From contig MU001495.1 in NCBI GenBank assembly GCA_010093485.1, positions 2,245,711 to 2,309,710 of the forward strand: a stretch of DNA of 64,000 nucleotides. Direction: 5' to 3'. Shown piece after piece: positions 10,592 through 22,015 of this stretch; within the stretch, counting starts at the first letter, position 1; the number at the start of each line of letters is the position of its first letter. Below the pieces are notes generated by a model. The model was not told the origin of the DNA. It saw only the letters and a program-made list of their open reading frames with translations, and did no database searches. Position numbers and translations under genes: made by a program. Source of the stretch: Karstenula rhodostoma CBS 690.94 (Eukaryota; Ascomycota; Dothideomycetes; Pleosporales; Didymosphaeriaceae).

Positions 10592-11548
10592 GGTAGAGGT
10601 GGACTTTGGTTTTACTAGGATACGGTTGTGTGAAAGGTACGTTCAGACTCGAGTCTACTCGTAGAGTGTTGATAAAATGAATGTAAGCGCCAAACGAGTG
10701 ACGAAGAATGGATGAGTGAATGAACGTTTGCGACTTAGGTCGATGAAGAACAAAGGCATGCGACACCCACATCATCTTATATAAACAAAGCCGAAAATCA
10801 CAGTGTCGCCATGGCTGTTGTCTTTTCGCCGTACCTGCCGCTCGTTTGATTGCTGATGGATCCCATGCAATCTTCTGCAGGTCTGGCGTAATCTTCCTCC
10901 CGAAGCCGCATCAACCATGGCGCCAACGTTTCACGTTCAACATCTCGACCCGAGCTCTAAGAGCGTGATTTAATGGAGTATTTGAACCGCAGATGTCGTG
11001 GCAGATGACTTGCCATCTGGTGTCGGACGTGGAGTTATCGGCTGCCTGTCAGCTCGGATGTACACCACTGAGGTGGACAAATCTGCCAGTCAAAGAACTT
11101 TGTTTCACACCCCGCAATATACTTACGACGCCTCACGCTAAAAACACATCAGCGCAATCTTGGCTTAGACCGCAGTGAATGGTATCGCAATTGGAGACCG
11201 ATGCCTTGTCTGAACGGTGGTGTTGGTTACGTATGAACATTATAGCTTTTACCATGTTGTCTCATGACTACCCTTCTCACTGACTATACAATGTTCTCAG
11301 ATATCCGTTTCTGTGCAGACTTTTGCGTGCAAGGTGTCGCAGCTAGCTCCCGAAGCTCGGACGAAAATAGTGGCGCCACCATAACTCTAGACCATTGTGG
11401 ATCCAGCCATGCGTTTCACGTTTGATGAACCGGGGATGTGGAAACGACAACAGGAGAGTGATTCCATTAACGGCCCGACCCCGCTGCCACTATCCTGCAA
11501 ATCCCGAACATCCGGATTGACTGATCACCCTGGGATCAACTCCGTCGC
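10592..11548. other. Intergenic upstream of CAP gene, downstream of tannase gene
   Basis: About 0.96 kb without a supportable gene. It contains the CAP promoter, including a TATA-like element at 10777-10785, and the 3' flank of the tannase-family gene. Confidence 0.5.
10777..10785 (-). promoter_or_regulatory. TATA-like element upstream of CAP gene
   Basis: TTTATATAA on the minus strand, about 190 bp upstream of the CAP start codon at 10591; the distance allows a moderate 5' UTR. Confidence 0.35.
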
Positions 11549-13268
11549 TCACGGTTCGACACACTCCCATCCTTCCTCATCCAATCCCTCATGGTCGCCT
11601 GTATATCTGTTCACTTTCGGGTACTTGCAGTGCTTCCGTGTAAACTCGATACCTAGGGCAATTGTATCGTTGATGAACTTCGTACCCCTGACAAACTCAG
11701 GTGCATCGCCCTCCTCCACCCACTGGACAATCCGCCTTAGCATACTATCATTTGGCGTATCAACAGCAACCTGGCCTCCGATTTGTCCCATAAAGTTCGC
11801 CCCAGGTCCACCAGAGCAGTGTCCGACGCCGCTTGCCCGGAAGTAACGGTAGAAGTCGTCAAGGTCAGCAACACTGGCGTTCAACGCAGAGCGAACTTTA
11901 TTGTAGTATAGGTCTGAGGTTCTGCTCACGAGCAGTTGGTCGGCCGTTCCGTGCCAGTGGAGAACCTTGCCTCCGCGATCGCGGAAAGCGGAAATGTCGC
12001 TGTCAAAAGTATTCAATTGAACGCCGTCACTGTCTTTCTGGAGAGCGTACAGGACGTCCTCGAGCGTGAAGTGTGTTGGGTCCCATGAGATATCTTCATA
12101 CACAACGTAACGGAAGATTTCTGGGATCCAGGTAAGGACGAGCGGGCTATACTCCCAAGTGATTAGTTCTGGCTCGTACCCATGACTGTGGCCTGGGTGC
12201 ATCAAAGTCCCGTTGTAGGTAATGGGGCCAAACAACTTCGCCGCAGCCTCAACTTGATCAGGCGTAAAGCAAGTACTGCTGTTGAGGGTTGAAGAGCATA
12301 CGAGCGCCGTCCAGTCAAACTCGCAAGCAGAAGGATCTTCCAAGATGCCATCCCGCGCGCCGTCCAGCCCATCACACTGGTTCAATACTTCTTGTTGCAC
12401 AGCACCCCACTGGGCCAGAGTCACAGAGCTTGTGTTGAAACCCAGGGTCTGAAGAGCATAACCGAAGAAACCCAGATGTGCCCAGATATCGATGGCGGGC
12501 GCGCCAGCAACCACGCCGTCGAATAACCCAGGGTTCTTCTGCACTGCTTTCCAGCCCTGTCGGCCACCCGTTGAACATCCGAGATAATAACTCTTGCCGC
12601 AAACATCGCCGTAGAATTGCTCGGTAATGGATTTTCCAACTACTGCGCCGGTGTAAACCGCGCGCCAAGAATAGTCCTCGTAGACTTCAGGCTGATGGAA
12701 GAATGCTCCAGCAGACGTCCCGTTATGTCCGTTGTTGGTACCGAAGGATGCGAAGCCATATGACGCGCCATAGGTCAGCTCAGGGTATTGGATGCCTAAG
12801 AGCGCATCGTGTCAGTGGAAGTTCGGGCGCATAAATTACATCGGACAAATAAACAAAGCGACTAAGGGACAAGGTAGCTGCATCATATCATGGGTAGAAA
12901 AATTTCCACCTACAGCCTGCTAGGCCTCCATTCCCTGTCGTCAAAATTCGACCTTTCCAGTTCTCCGGAAGCCAGACCTCCGTATAAACCTCGCTGCTGT
13001 TCGACGTTTCGACCCTCAAATTCAATCTGCACACTCCAATTGGAACGGGTGTTGTCGTGTTTCCGGAGCAGGTTGCATTTAGGCCTTCGGCGACGAGATC
13101 AATGGTGGTATTGGGCGGTACGTATTGTGCGATATTGACTTCAAACGTGTAGTCTAATTTGATTTTGTCCGCGAGGCTTTCGCAGTTTTCTTGAAAGCTA
13201 GTTGAAGGCCTAGATGATGCCAATCCAGCGAAGATCGCAACTGAAAGGAGTCCGTGTTGAAACCGCAT
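11549..13268 (-). CDS. Tannase/feruloyl esterase family, secreted
   Basis: Exons 13268-12914 and 12795-11549 are joined in phase 1 over a 118-nt intron (12913-12796), giving 533 aa. The join gives GNGGLAGC-IQYPELTYG and restores GTNNGHNGTSAG, both hallmark family segments. A signal peptide is seen at MRFQHGLLSVAIFAGLASS. The nucleophile Ser is in GCSTGGRQ (near residue 193); the remaining triad is likely the Asp of HGTADQ and the His of SGVGHCSGG, each flanked by Cys as in the CS-D-HC arrangement of this family. Paired cysteines and several N-glycosylation sequons fit an extracellular enzyme. Activity would be hydrolysis of galloyl or feruloyl esters of plant polymers; tannase and feruloyl esterase cannot be told apart here. 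Confidence 0.93.
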
Positions 13269-14806
13269 GTTGGAAGAGATGGACGCAAGAAAACCGGAGT
13301 AGCGAGCGTGCTATGCGGAGAACTGCGGCTTTTATATGCACTTCTCTTGCTTATTGCTACTGAAGGTGCACTGCCAGATAATCTTGCTGACGGCAGACCA
13401 TTCTACCGATTGAGAAGCTCCCGACGCAATTCGGGTCAATTTTTTGGCCGGAGCCGTTCGTGGGCCAACCTGCTGGCTTCAGCCGTGCACAATCCAGAGC
13501 GCATGCCTCATGGGTCTAAGGAATGGTACATGGCCTCCTAGTAAAGAGGGTAACCATCGGCGCATTATTGCTGCCGTGTATTGGCCTTACGAAACCCCGC
13601 TGACGAAATGCGGTGGAACTGCGACCGATGAGCCACCAGCTAACCCTTTCTGGAAACTTATGGCTGTCAAATATGATACTTCGCGAGCTTCTGGAAGCCG
13701 CGGCAACTTATGGCCGTAAGCCTCTGTAAGAGTTGATGAGAACCATAATGTAGAATACGTATTGGCAGACATTAGCCCCTAGGTCCGCGGGTTCTGGTCC
13801 GGAGGTATGAACTGCGCTAATCCCAATGAGTAGCGCTACTAAACCGACTTCACAAGGTCTCATACTAAGCTGAGTTCAAGTCTCTCACTGGAGCTGGTTA
13901 TGCATGTGAGGTTGGTGCGCTGAAAAACTTATGCAGTGGGAGAACCGCCGAGTTAAGCACATTTGCATCTACGCCAAAATTGGCTAGGCTGCTGACGTCC
14001 CCTTCAAAGCAGCTTCGTGAAGCAAACCACCGCTGGCCATGCGGTGACTTGACGTAGCTCGCGAATAATCATGAGACGCCAGTACCGAATTCGCTCTGCA
14101 GGGAACTCGATGTAGAAAAAAACTTCCCCATCCCAAGTGCGAGGGGACCATGGTGATACAAACTGAGAAGCTGGGTGAGGATGACGGAACACGTGGGACA
14201 AGATCATGCGACGCGCCCGAGGAATGTGAGTAGGCGCCAACATTGTGCGTAGCGTTCAGGCAGTTTAGGGGCGGGTAGTTTTTGGAGTAGTACTGGAGGG
14301 CTAAAAGATGTGGTTGTAGTTTTCTGATGAGCAGGTTTCTGATGCTAGCTTGGCGGTGGTTACTCATCGCATTACAGGTCTCCGAACCACACCACACCCA
14401 CACGTACGAGCGGTGACTGAGACAACCGCTTAGTCGCCACCTCTTAGATTCATCAAAATACTAGAAATTCGGCCTGCATTCCGTCGCTTCGAACCTTTGG
14501 TGCAGCAGTTCAACTTTCGTGCTCGCTCACTTTGTACGTTCCCGCCAATGACGCCCATCGCATGATCCCACGAGCCCTACTATCTGGGACTGGCGACGCG
14601 CAGCCAGTGCACGGAATCGCACCTCACATGACATTCTGTTTTTCGGTCACTCGATATCAGGCACTTGGTCGGCTTTTTCAGGCCCTTCCCCGTTGCCGTC
14701 GGCCGTTTGACACAAAGTTTCGGTCCTTGATGCTGCCAACGGCATCACAAATTCCAAGACTGTTCGCAGAAACATTCCATGGCGTTGGTACAGCAATCCC
14801 AATCCG
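13269..14806. other. Intergenic, 1.5 kb
   Basis: No gene is supported. The tannase-gene end has a TATA element. Short open frames between 13440 and 14700 have no domain or codon pattern of note. Confidence 0.45.
13329..13337 (-). promoter_or_regulatory. TATA box upstream of tannase gene
   Basis: ATATAAAAG on the minus strand, 61-69 bp upstream of the ATG at 13268. Confidence 0.45.
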
Positions 14807-16660
14807 ATGCAACAAAATTGGCTGCTGTCTAATCCGGTGAACTTAGACGAAAACATCTCTGAGGCGGATTTGTATCATTATACTCGACAACGATGGCTGT
14901 AGGAGCTCATCCCTCGTCAGGCTGCCTAGGAATTTACTCACGATCACGTCTATAGTAAAAACGAGCGAGATGAACTGGCGAAACGTTATCTAAAGTTCAA
15001 TCTACCACATTTGGTTGAAGAGGCTGTTAGTGTTTGCAAGGGTGCTCGACACTGTATGCCCCTTAGTCCTACGATGTGCATCCTTACTAAACTCGCGAAC
15101 AGGCACTAGAGTCCTGAAATGCATTGAAGGTTTGCACAACAAGGCTTTTATTCTTACTATGGATAATGGCGCTGAGGTTTTCGCGAAACTTCCAAATCCA
15201 AATGCCGGGCCATCTCATTACACAACTGCTTCAGAGGTTGCCACTCGGCAAATGGTATGCGCAAACGCCAACCTGAGAATTATACATGACTGACAGAAGT
15301 AGCTCCGCGACGTCTTCAATGTTCCTGTCCCTCGCGTGCTTGCGTGGTCTTGTGATGCCGCAAATAACTCCGTTCAGGCTGAGTACATTCTCGAAGAGAA
15401 GGTCCCCGGTGTCCGATTAGGTGCATTATGGCATCATTTAACATGGGAGAAAAAGCTAGCCATTATTGATCAGGTCGTCGATTTTGATGGCTCATTAAGC
15501 GCAATGAAGTTCAAGACACATGGCTGCATCTATTTCAAAGAGGACCTCCAACGATTGACCGGAATTTCGGATGCCATCCAGCTTAGTTCAGACCAGCAAC
15601 ATTCAACTCTTGAGCAATATGCAATGGGACCCTTGACAAAAGCAGAGCTTTGGGCAAGTGGTCGCGAGCAACTGGACATTGACCGAGGCCCATGTATGTC
15701 GATGATGCGCTTAATGCTAGATCCTGCGTTGAATACTAACTAGAATCAGGGCAAGGACCACAAGCGTTTGCGCGAGCATTAGGCGCAAATGAGGTTACGT
15801 GGGTCAGGAATTGTGCCAAACCTCGTATGAATTACTACCGGTCGCCAAAACATCATGAGCTCCCTGAAGACGCACTTGAATTACTCGCCAAGTATGAGCA
15901 AGTCGCATCGTTTTTGGTTCCATCGACAAACAACGAGCCGGCTGCCGCTAATACTCTGTGGCATCCTGATCTCCATCTCGATAACGTGTTTGTGGATCCA
16001 GATTCGCATATAATTACCGGCATCGTGGACTGGCAATCGGCGGCTGTAGCACCGCTGTTCTATCAGTCTGGTATCCATCGAGCGTTCCGACATTACAAAA
16101 GTGTCCAAGAGGGCTGGGTCATGCCCACGAAACCGGAAAATTTCGACACCCTAGACCCCAACGAGCAAAAGCAAATTGACCAGGATCTGGAGAGCGAAAC
16201 ATTGCACAAATACTACGAGCTTCAAACCATGAAACGTGTGCCACTCCACTGGGATGTTCTACGGCAGTCATCAGTTCACATGCTTAGAAAACCCGTCTGG
16301 CTTGTGACTGGCGTATGGGAGAATCAAGACATGTTCTTCTTGCGTGACTCGCTCATTGCGATCGTTACCCAGTGGAATGAGATCTTTGGGGAAGATACGC
16401 CATGTCCTATTACATTTTCAACAGAAGAGCTTGAGCTGCATGCGAAGGAGGAAGAGAATATAGATGGTGTTGGGCAAATGCTGTCGCTCTTTCGAGCCCA
16501 AGGTGTTCTACCAGCAGATGGCATGGTGCAGCCCGAGGACTACCAGATTGCTCTTGAAAACTGCCACAAGTACAAAGAAATCTTTCTTAATGCGGCTGGA
16601 AATGAGGATGAGAGGGATCTGTACTCCAGACTTTGGCCGTATCAAGAAGCTTCTGAGTAG
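14807..16660 (+). CDS. Phosphotransferase (APH-like kinase) family protein
   Basis: Five exons were rebuilt: 14807-14898, 14956-15053, 15103-15254, 15303-15693 and 15750-16660, with introns of 57, 49, 48 and 56 nt. Each join fits the family pattern: RWL-KNE, GARHC-TRVLKCIEG, VATRQM-LRDVFNVPVPRV and DRGPW-QGPQAFA. The product is 547 aa. It belongs to the large fungal APH/choline-kinase-like group. The catalytic loop HPDLHLDNVF (His316, Asp318, Asn323) and the metal-binding Asp of IVDWQ (about 338) are present, and FAKLPNP and AEYILEEK match the N-lobe beta-strands. The substrate is unknown; annotation as antibiotic resistance would be unwarranted. The start at 14807 is the first Met in the open frame but is not certain. 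Confidence 0.85.
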
Positions 16661-18068
16661 ATACATCTATCCATCCATTTGTCTTGTTTCTAACGTAAAT
16701 GCTGTTCTTCTCTGTTAATTTTCAAGTGTTTGAGCAGCTGCAGAAATGGGTTGCTAACTGCGATACCACGCTACTCATTGCTAGTTACCTTGATGATCTA
16801 GGCTTCACGACCATAGGACGTGGCCCGCAGCTGCTGGTAGCGACCGCAGCGAATATGCAAAATAGAGTGCGGTTATAAGACAGCATACTGTATTCTATTC
16901 CACAAGGTACAGGGCACCCATTTACCGTAGTTAAGCAGAGCTTGTTAACGATTTCCTGTCTCGTTTTACAATCGCCAGTACAGTCCCTCGACAGATAGCG
17001 TAGGGGGAGAAAAACAAGTGCGCTAAGCTTATTTGGTGTCATGGTGATCTGGGTCACGTGAGGTCGGCCCACATATCAGCAAAAATTTGCACCGACACAA
17101 AAACATACAACAGCGGGGATTCGCTGCTGGTCACCCACGCAACTACTAATCCGCCGGTACACTGCTTATATATGGCTGAGCGGACGGGAAGCCTAGTTCT
17201 CAGTGTCCTATGGTCGTATGTGAAAGATGAAGTTTGAACAAGCATATATATGGCATGCAGTGCCCGGCCTATCTTACCTGACGGTCTCAGTTGAGTAGCT
17301 CAACCCTTCGAACAGAAGTCGACGCATCCAATACAAGAGAGCCGTCAATGGAGGAGGTCTCTCTGTAGGCTCCGGGGGTCACCATTGCTGAGTTCGCTAG
17401 ATCAGGGCGGGCATGTTCCACATGCTGTTCAATACGTGAATTGACACCCATCGACGTCCAGGAACAACGAACCAATGGTGGAGTGTACTACTGGTAGTAA
17501 TATCGCAGTGCAAATCCCCACCGTGCACTGTCATGCTCTTCCACGCTGAAGTCGCGCACTTTCGCAAGTACGATGACCGTACAGACGTTACCAAGACTTG
17601 GAAGCGCAATTCGCGACTTGCGCAGCGACTTTACACCTAACGGTATCGCAATTCTCATTAAATGCACATGCGGTTTGCTGCAGAAAGTAGTGGACGGACA
17701 TAAGGCTCATTCGCCGATCAATGACCTAATGACGTACAAATTGATCACTAAACCAATTCCAGCATCATGCAGGTGCATACTGGAGCATTTATAAAGGCCA
17801 AACGAATGTCGTGGATTTCCTTTCCGGTCTAGTAACCACATGATCATCGCTTTAACGTACGACGGTCAAATTGATAGCAAAATCTCTCGTTTCCGCGTTT
17901 TTGACAAAATCAGACCTGCGGGCTCCGCTGTTGTTTCACTCAGATAAACATCCAGTAGCTGGCTGGATTTCGACACTGTCCAGTCACTCCTCTTAATCTG
18001 CATCGATCTAAATATCGAAAGCCAACCTAATCCGAGTTTAAAGCTACTAATTTCGAACGTTATCGAAT
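16661..18068. other. Intergenic, 1.4 kb
   Basis: Nothing supportable as a gene on either strand. Sequence is relatively AT-rich compared with the flanking coding DNA. Confidence 0.45.
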
Positions 18069-19149
18069 ATGGCCAACGTCATCAAAACAGTGGTTTCCAC
18101 TGGCGCGACATCAGGTCTAGTAAGTTCGAGCTCAACACTGAACTGGTGAGCTACCTCTCTGACCCTACCTGCGACAGGGCTTCGAAGCGATCAAGCAGCT
18201 CCTAGCACAGAGCCAGTCATACCATTTCATTCTCGGCACCCGTGACCTCCAGCGAGCAGAGAAAGACTTCGGCGACTTGTCCTACGACAGGCAAAAGCAC
18301 AGCTTGACGTTCCTTCCACTCCAGCTCAGCGACCTTCGAACCGTCAAGACATTTGCGACGCAGACGCTCGAGAAGCTCGGATCGTCCAAAATCGATCTGC
18401 TGTTGCTAAACGCCGCCATCAACAAGCCGGCAGACGAGCCCGGCGTGAACGGCTCAAAGTGGTGCGAGACGTATGTCGTCAACTCGCTGTCTCAGCATTA
18501 TTTGACCCACTTGCTTCGCGAACGTGTCACGGGCCGTGTAGTCGTTACTTCTTCTGGGGCTATGCAAGGCGTGTCCGGTCCAGGTAGGCATGATTTTCCA
18601 TAAACATTTTCTGATACTACTGATAAAACGAAAAATGCTGACTGCAATCCCAGCCCGCGTCGAGCTGCTGGACAAGGAACTAACAGCCAACTCCGGCGCT
18701 GATTCCATACGAACCTACGAGAATACCAAATTCACCCAGTTGCTCACAACGCATTGGTGGCGTCGCGAGCTCCAAGGCCAGGCACAAGTCGTTGCTGTTT
18801 CTCCAGGGTTCATTCCGGGTACAGCGCTGACCCGAGATGCCATCGAAAAGCTCGGAAAGGGCATTTTCCCGGAGGCTATCATGAAGAGCGCCAAGAGCGT
18901 TCCGGAAGGTAAGTTCGTTCTGTACCGAGAAATTTTGACGTAACGATCTGACTCTGTGCGATAGGAGCCCAGTCGATACTTGCAGCATACACAAGGCAAG
19001 ATCTCCCGGAGGACCAGAGGCAGATCTTCTTGACAAGTTGGGGAGAGTGGTGGGCAACGGAGGTTCTTGAAGTTTCGTTGGATACTGCGCTTCAAGATAA
19101 ATGGTCTGCTTCTTTGGCGCAGATCGAACGGGAGGAGGTTGTGGAGTAG
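18069..19149 (+). CDS. Short-chain dehydrogenase/reductase
   Basis: Four exons: 18069-18119, 18178-18583, 18654-18908 and 18965-19149, with introns of 58, 70 and 56 nt. The first intron interrupts the cofactor motif, which becomes TGATSGLG (residues 11-18) after splicing. The product is 298 aa. LLLNAAI replaces the usual NNAG strand, a Ser sits in VVVTSSGAM, and the catalytic pair is Y174-ENT-K178. PGFIPGTALTRD matches the substrate-loop region of SDRs. All catalytic residues are kept, so it is probably active with NAD(P)H. It lies next to the MmgE/PrpD remnant, but no functional link is implied. Confidence 0.88.
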
Positions 19150-19538
19150 TTACTAGATTTGTCCCTACGTGGCGATGGTAGAATATACAGTCTTGATCTC
19201 AGCACGCAACCAGTTCTGGGACACGGATGGAGTTCTATTGGCAAGTCGATCTTTGGAGGCTGGCCGCAGCAACTTTCGCATGGAATTTGTGCAAGACAGC
19301 CACAGAATATACTGCACTGAATGCGATCGTAAACATGAATACACATCCAAGGCGGAGCCCCTCACATCCCTTGCGTAGATCGGCGTTCATTCTTGGCCTG
19401 AGTCGTAACGCGCTCCTGCTTTACATCCCGCTTGTTGGATTGCAACTTTCCCGACGAAAGCCTTTCACCTCAAGGCAGAATTGTCCAAACTGCCAAATTT
19501 CGGTACTTCATCACTGGACTGCCCACATTTTCTACATC
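19150..19538. other. Intergenic between SDR and PrpD remnant
   Basis: Nearly 0.4 kb; open frames here do not resemble known proteins. Confidence 0.4.
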
Positions 19539-20196
19539 TCAATGCATCCTTCCAATCTTCCCTATATCGTCCAACTGCTCCGCCTGAAAAACGTCTCACA
19601 CGCTCTCGCCGCTCTCTCAGTCCCAATAGCAAGCGTAACCTGCCCCATAAACATCTCCTTCAACTTCGCACCCGTCAACGGATTCTCCATGCTCCCCTCC
19701 GCATGCTCGACGTGCTTCTCCAGCTCCGTGCCATCCTCGTACCGCAGCATCACACACGCCGCGTCCGTGGGGACGCCCTCATCGGTAGTTACATGTACAT
19801 TAACTTTTCTTCCCCAGTTCCACGACTATCGTATGTTTCACGCCGTCGACTGTGAACTGCAAGGGTGTGGCCTCGCCGTACAAGAGGGCGATGGCTGCGG
19901 CGTGATAGATGCTGAATTTGCCTTCGAGGGCGGTCCGGGGGGGATGTTTTGCCAGTGAGGACGAGGACCTCGGGGATGCCGCGGAGCTCTATGCTCTTCA
20001 CATTTTCCAGGGAGCTGTTTTTGTCGTGCGTCTGGTGTGAGAGTTGTATCGCACCGTCGGTTACGGGGTGCATTACTATGCCGCATGGGTAGGGTTTGGA
20101 GGTGTTCTTCATGATTTTTCACGCTTTTCCCAGCTGCTCGAAGTACCTGGCATACTGAAGATGTGCAGCCCAGGACGCGAGTTGTAGCGTAGCCAT
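19539..20196 (-). pseudogene. MmgE/PrpD family remnant, truncated and frameshifted
   Basis: Recognisable C-terminal third of an MmgE/PrpD protein (2-methylcitrate dehydratase/cis-aconitate decarboxylase superfamily) spread over several frames. In order on the minus strand: a degenerate start TLQLASWAA, then NTSKPYPCGIVMHPVTDGA, VKSIELR, VLVLTGKTSP, then in another frame KFSIYHAAAIALLYGEATP, then in a further frame a segment with MLRYEDGTELEKHVEH and MENPLTGAKL. Frame changes fall at a 7-base run (19937-19943), a 4-base run (19805-19808), a 5-base run (19587-19591) and near another 5-base run (20115-20119). The N-terminal two thirds of the family, with the substrate-binding helices, are absent upstream. 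A functional product is very unlikely. Confidence 0.78.
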
Positions 20197-20869
20197 GGCC
20201 ATACAGTATCAAGCGAAAGGCGTAAATACTGGTTGTCTTTGTATGTCCAATACCACCTCACTTAAAACCTTCAAATATGTGTACCTCGTTATGAAATGCT
20301 TATGTGATGTGCAAGAAGCTTGTAGGATGATCTTTATTTTATTATGATTCGCACGATATTGTACGAAGTTAGAACTAGCCGCAGATATAACAAACATTGC
20401 CTGAGAGACCCTTCCAAACACGTATTCCCACCAGTCGAAACAAGCCGCTATTGACGAGTATTCCGCAGTTGCTGGCCCGGTTGAACGCTAATAATGATTT
20501 ATTCTGTCTGGCAAGTGCTAATCATGGACCAAGAATGCGGGGGACAGCGGAAGGCAGTTTGCGGGCGCGGAGGTATGCGCACAACACCTAGATCAAACTC
20601 GCAACACCGAATATAAACCACGGCCGAACTTTTAGTTGCTTTGATTCCTTTTTGTAACTTTGAACTTTTGAAAAAATAATAAATGCTGGAGCTGGTGGCC
20701 TGCGCCATGAAACCTTGCGACTCGTCTTAATTAATTGCATGTTGAGCACTACAGTATCTGAAAACTCCAAAATCTTGTCCGCAGGTATACTCGCAGTCGT
20801 TCAATCAACAACGGCAGATTAGAAGCGCGACTGGGCCAACCTAACAAATCCCCCCGGGGGTTTGTCCTT
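20197..20869. other. Intergenic, AT-rich
   Basis: No gene supported. I looked for the missing N-terminal part of the PrpD remnant on the minus strand here and found none. Confidence 0.4.
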
Positions 20870-22015
20870 TCACACGATCCATTCAACGGGGCGTACGAGT
20901 GGATCGGATGGCCGTGTCCACACCCACTGGACACTCGGTCCAGTCCGAGAATCCAACCCAGCTTGATCTTCCCGGCCGACTCGATAGCCGCTATCACCAA
21001 AATCCGGATCTGAGCTGCGAGTCCAAATGGCAATGTGGTCAGGTTCCAGCCAAAGTTCTTCCAAGCTATCAAGGGTGTCGAAAACCATTCTTGCGAAGTC
21101 GTCCGCGCCCGCAAACGGAGCCACATTTGCCGAGTCGTCGCTTGGCTCGCCAACAATGAACTGTTCGAAAACCTGCCGGGAGACTGCAAGCACCTTGAGA
21201 TGGCTAAAAGTGTCTCCGAGGCGATGAACCCAGCGTTCGAAAATAGCCTCGTAGAGACCTGCCGTTTCGGTGAAACGCAAACATTCTACGTTTGGGAATT
21301 CGAGGCCGAGCGAGGGCATGCGGTCCATGCGGCAAAGCTTGACATCGCCCTCGACCTCGAGTTGTGTAATGCTGGGCGCAGCCACGTAAGGCCGATTGAT
21401 GTCGAAGGGGTTGCTGGGAAGGGGCTCTCCAATCTGGCTGATGACGAAATGTTGGACGTTGGGACAGTAGGTCAGGAGATTGAGGTACCGTTCGCCGATA
21501 TGGAGGGTTTTGATTGACTCCAGTCGTAGGAAGATTAACGCACTGGAAGCCTTGATAGCACCTTCGAACAATGAAGATGCATACTCGCTGCGGACAGTTA
21601 GATGTTGCAACTTGTTGAGCCTGCTAATGAATTCGACCAAAATGTCATATCGGGGAGACACAGTAGTGTAAGACAGCGTGTCTCTCCACGTATGGGTTGT
21701 GTTAAAACTGAATCTTCGGATGTTATCGCAGACACTGCGGTTCTCCGAGAGAGCCGCAATGGCCTGGGTAGCTGAAGATAGGTGATATCCTGCCGTTTTA
21801 TAATTGGGCTGCGCCAGGCGATTGTCCAGAGTGATACGCTCTAGGAGATATGGGCGCACCAGTTGCCTCAGGCGTCGATTCGTAGCAGATAAGTGCTTCA
21901 GCGGGGTGGGCATCTCGATCGGCAAATCCAGCCTAGGAGGCGAAAAGGCAAGTATGTCGAGTATCATAAGGATGATATCGTTGCTGAGGTCGAGAAAGAG
22001 GGTTCGGGATGCCAT
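20870..22015 (-). CDS. F-box-like protein
   Basis: Intronless, 381 aa from the Met at 22015; an in-frame Met 20 codons upstream is possible, but MASRTLFLDLSNDIILMILDIL is the typical start of fungal F-box-like proteins, where LP/LS-x-E/D-I-L-x-x-I-x-x-x-L forms the first F-box helix. RLRQLVRPYLLERITL completes the motif (residues 45-60). The rest has leucine-rich repeat-like spacing (FISRLNKLQHLTV, LLTYCPNVQHFVI, FSHLKVLAV, LDSLEELWL), consistent with a substrate-recruiting LRR of an SCF ubiquitin ligase. Such genes are numerous and fast-evolving in ascomycetes. The target is unknown. Confidence 0.75.
   Translation of the reverse strand: MASRTLFLDLSNDIILMILDILAFSPPRLDLPIEMPTPLKHLSATNRRLRQLVRPYLLERITLDNRLAQPNYKTAGYHLSSATQAIAALSENRSVCDNIRRFSFNTTHTWRDTLSYTTVSPRYDILVEFISRLNKLQHLTVRSEYASSLFEGAIKASSALIFLRLESIKTLHIGERYLNLLTYCPNVQHFVISQIGEPLPSNPFDINRPYVAAPSITQLEVEGDVKLCRMDRMPSLGLEFPNVECLRFTETAGLYEAIFERWVHRLGDTFSHLKVLAVSRQVFEQFIVGEPSDDSANVAPFAGADDFARMVFDTLDSLEELWLEPDHIAIWTRSSDPDFGDSGYRVGREDQAGLDSRTGPSVQWVWTRPSDPLVRPVEWIV

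Noticed and set aside
19539..20196. Explaining the PrpD frame breaks purely as sequencing errors
   Set aside because: All breaks are at homopolymers, so error is possible, but the missing N-terminal two thirds cannot be an error of that kind; called pseudogene with this caveat.
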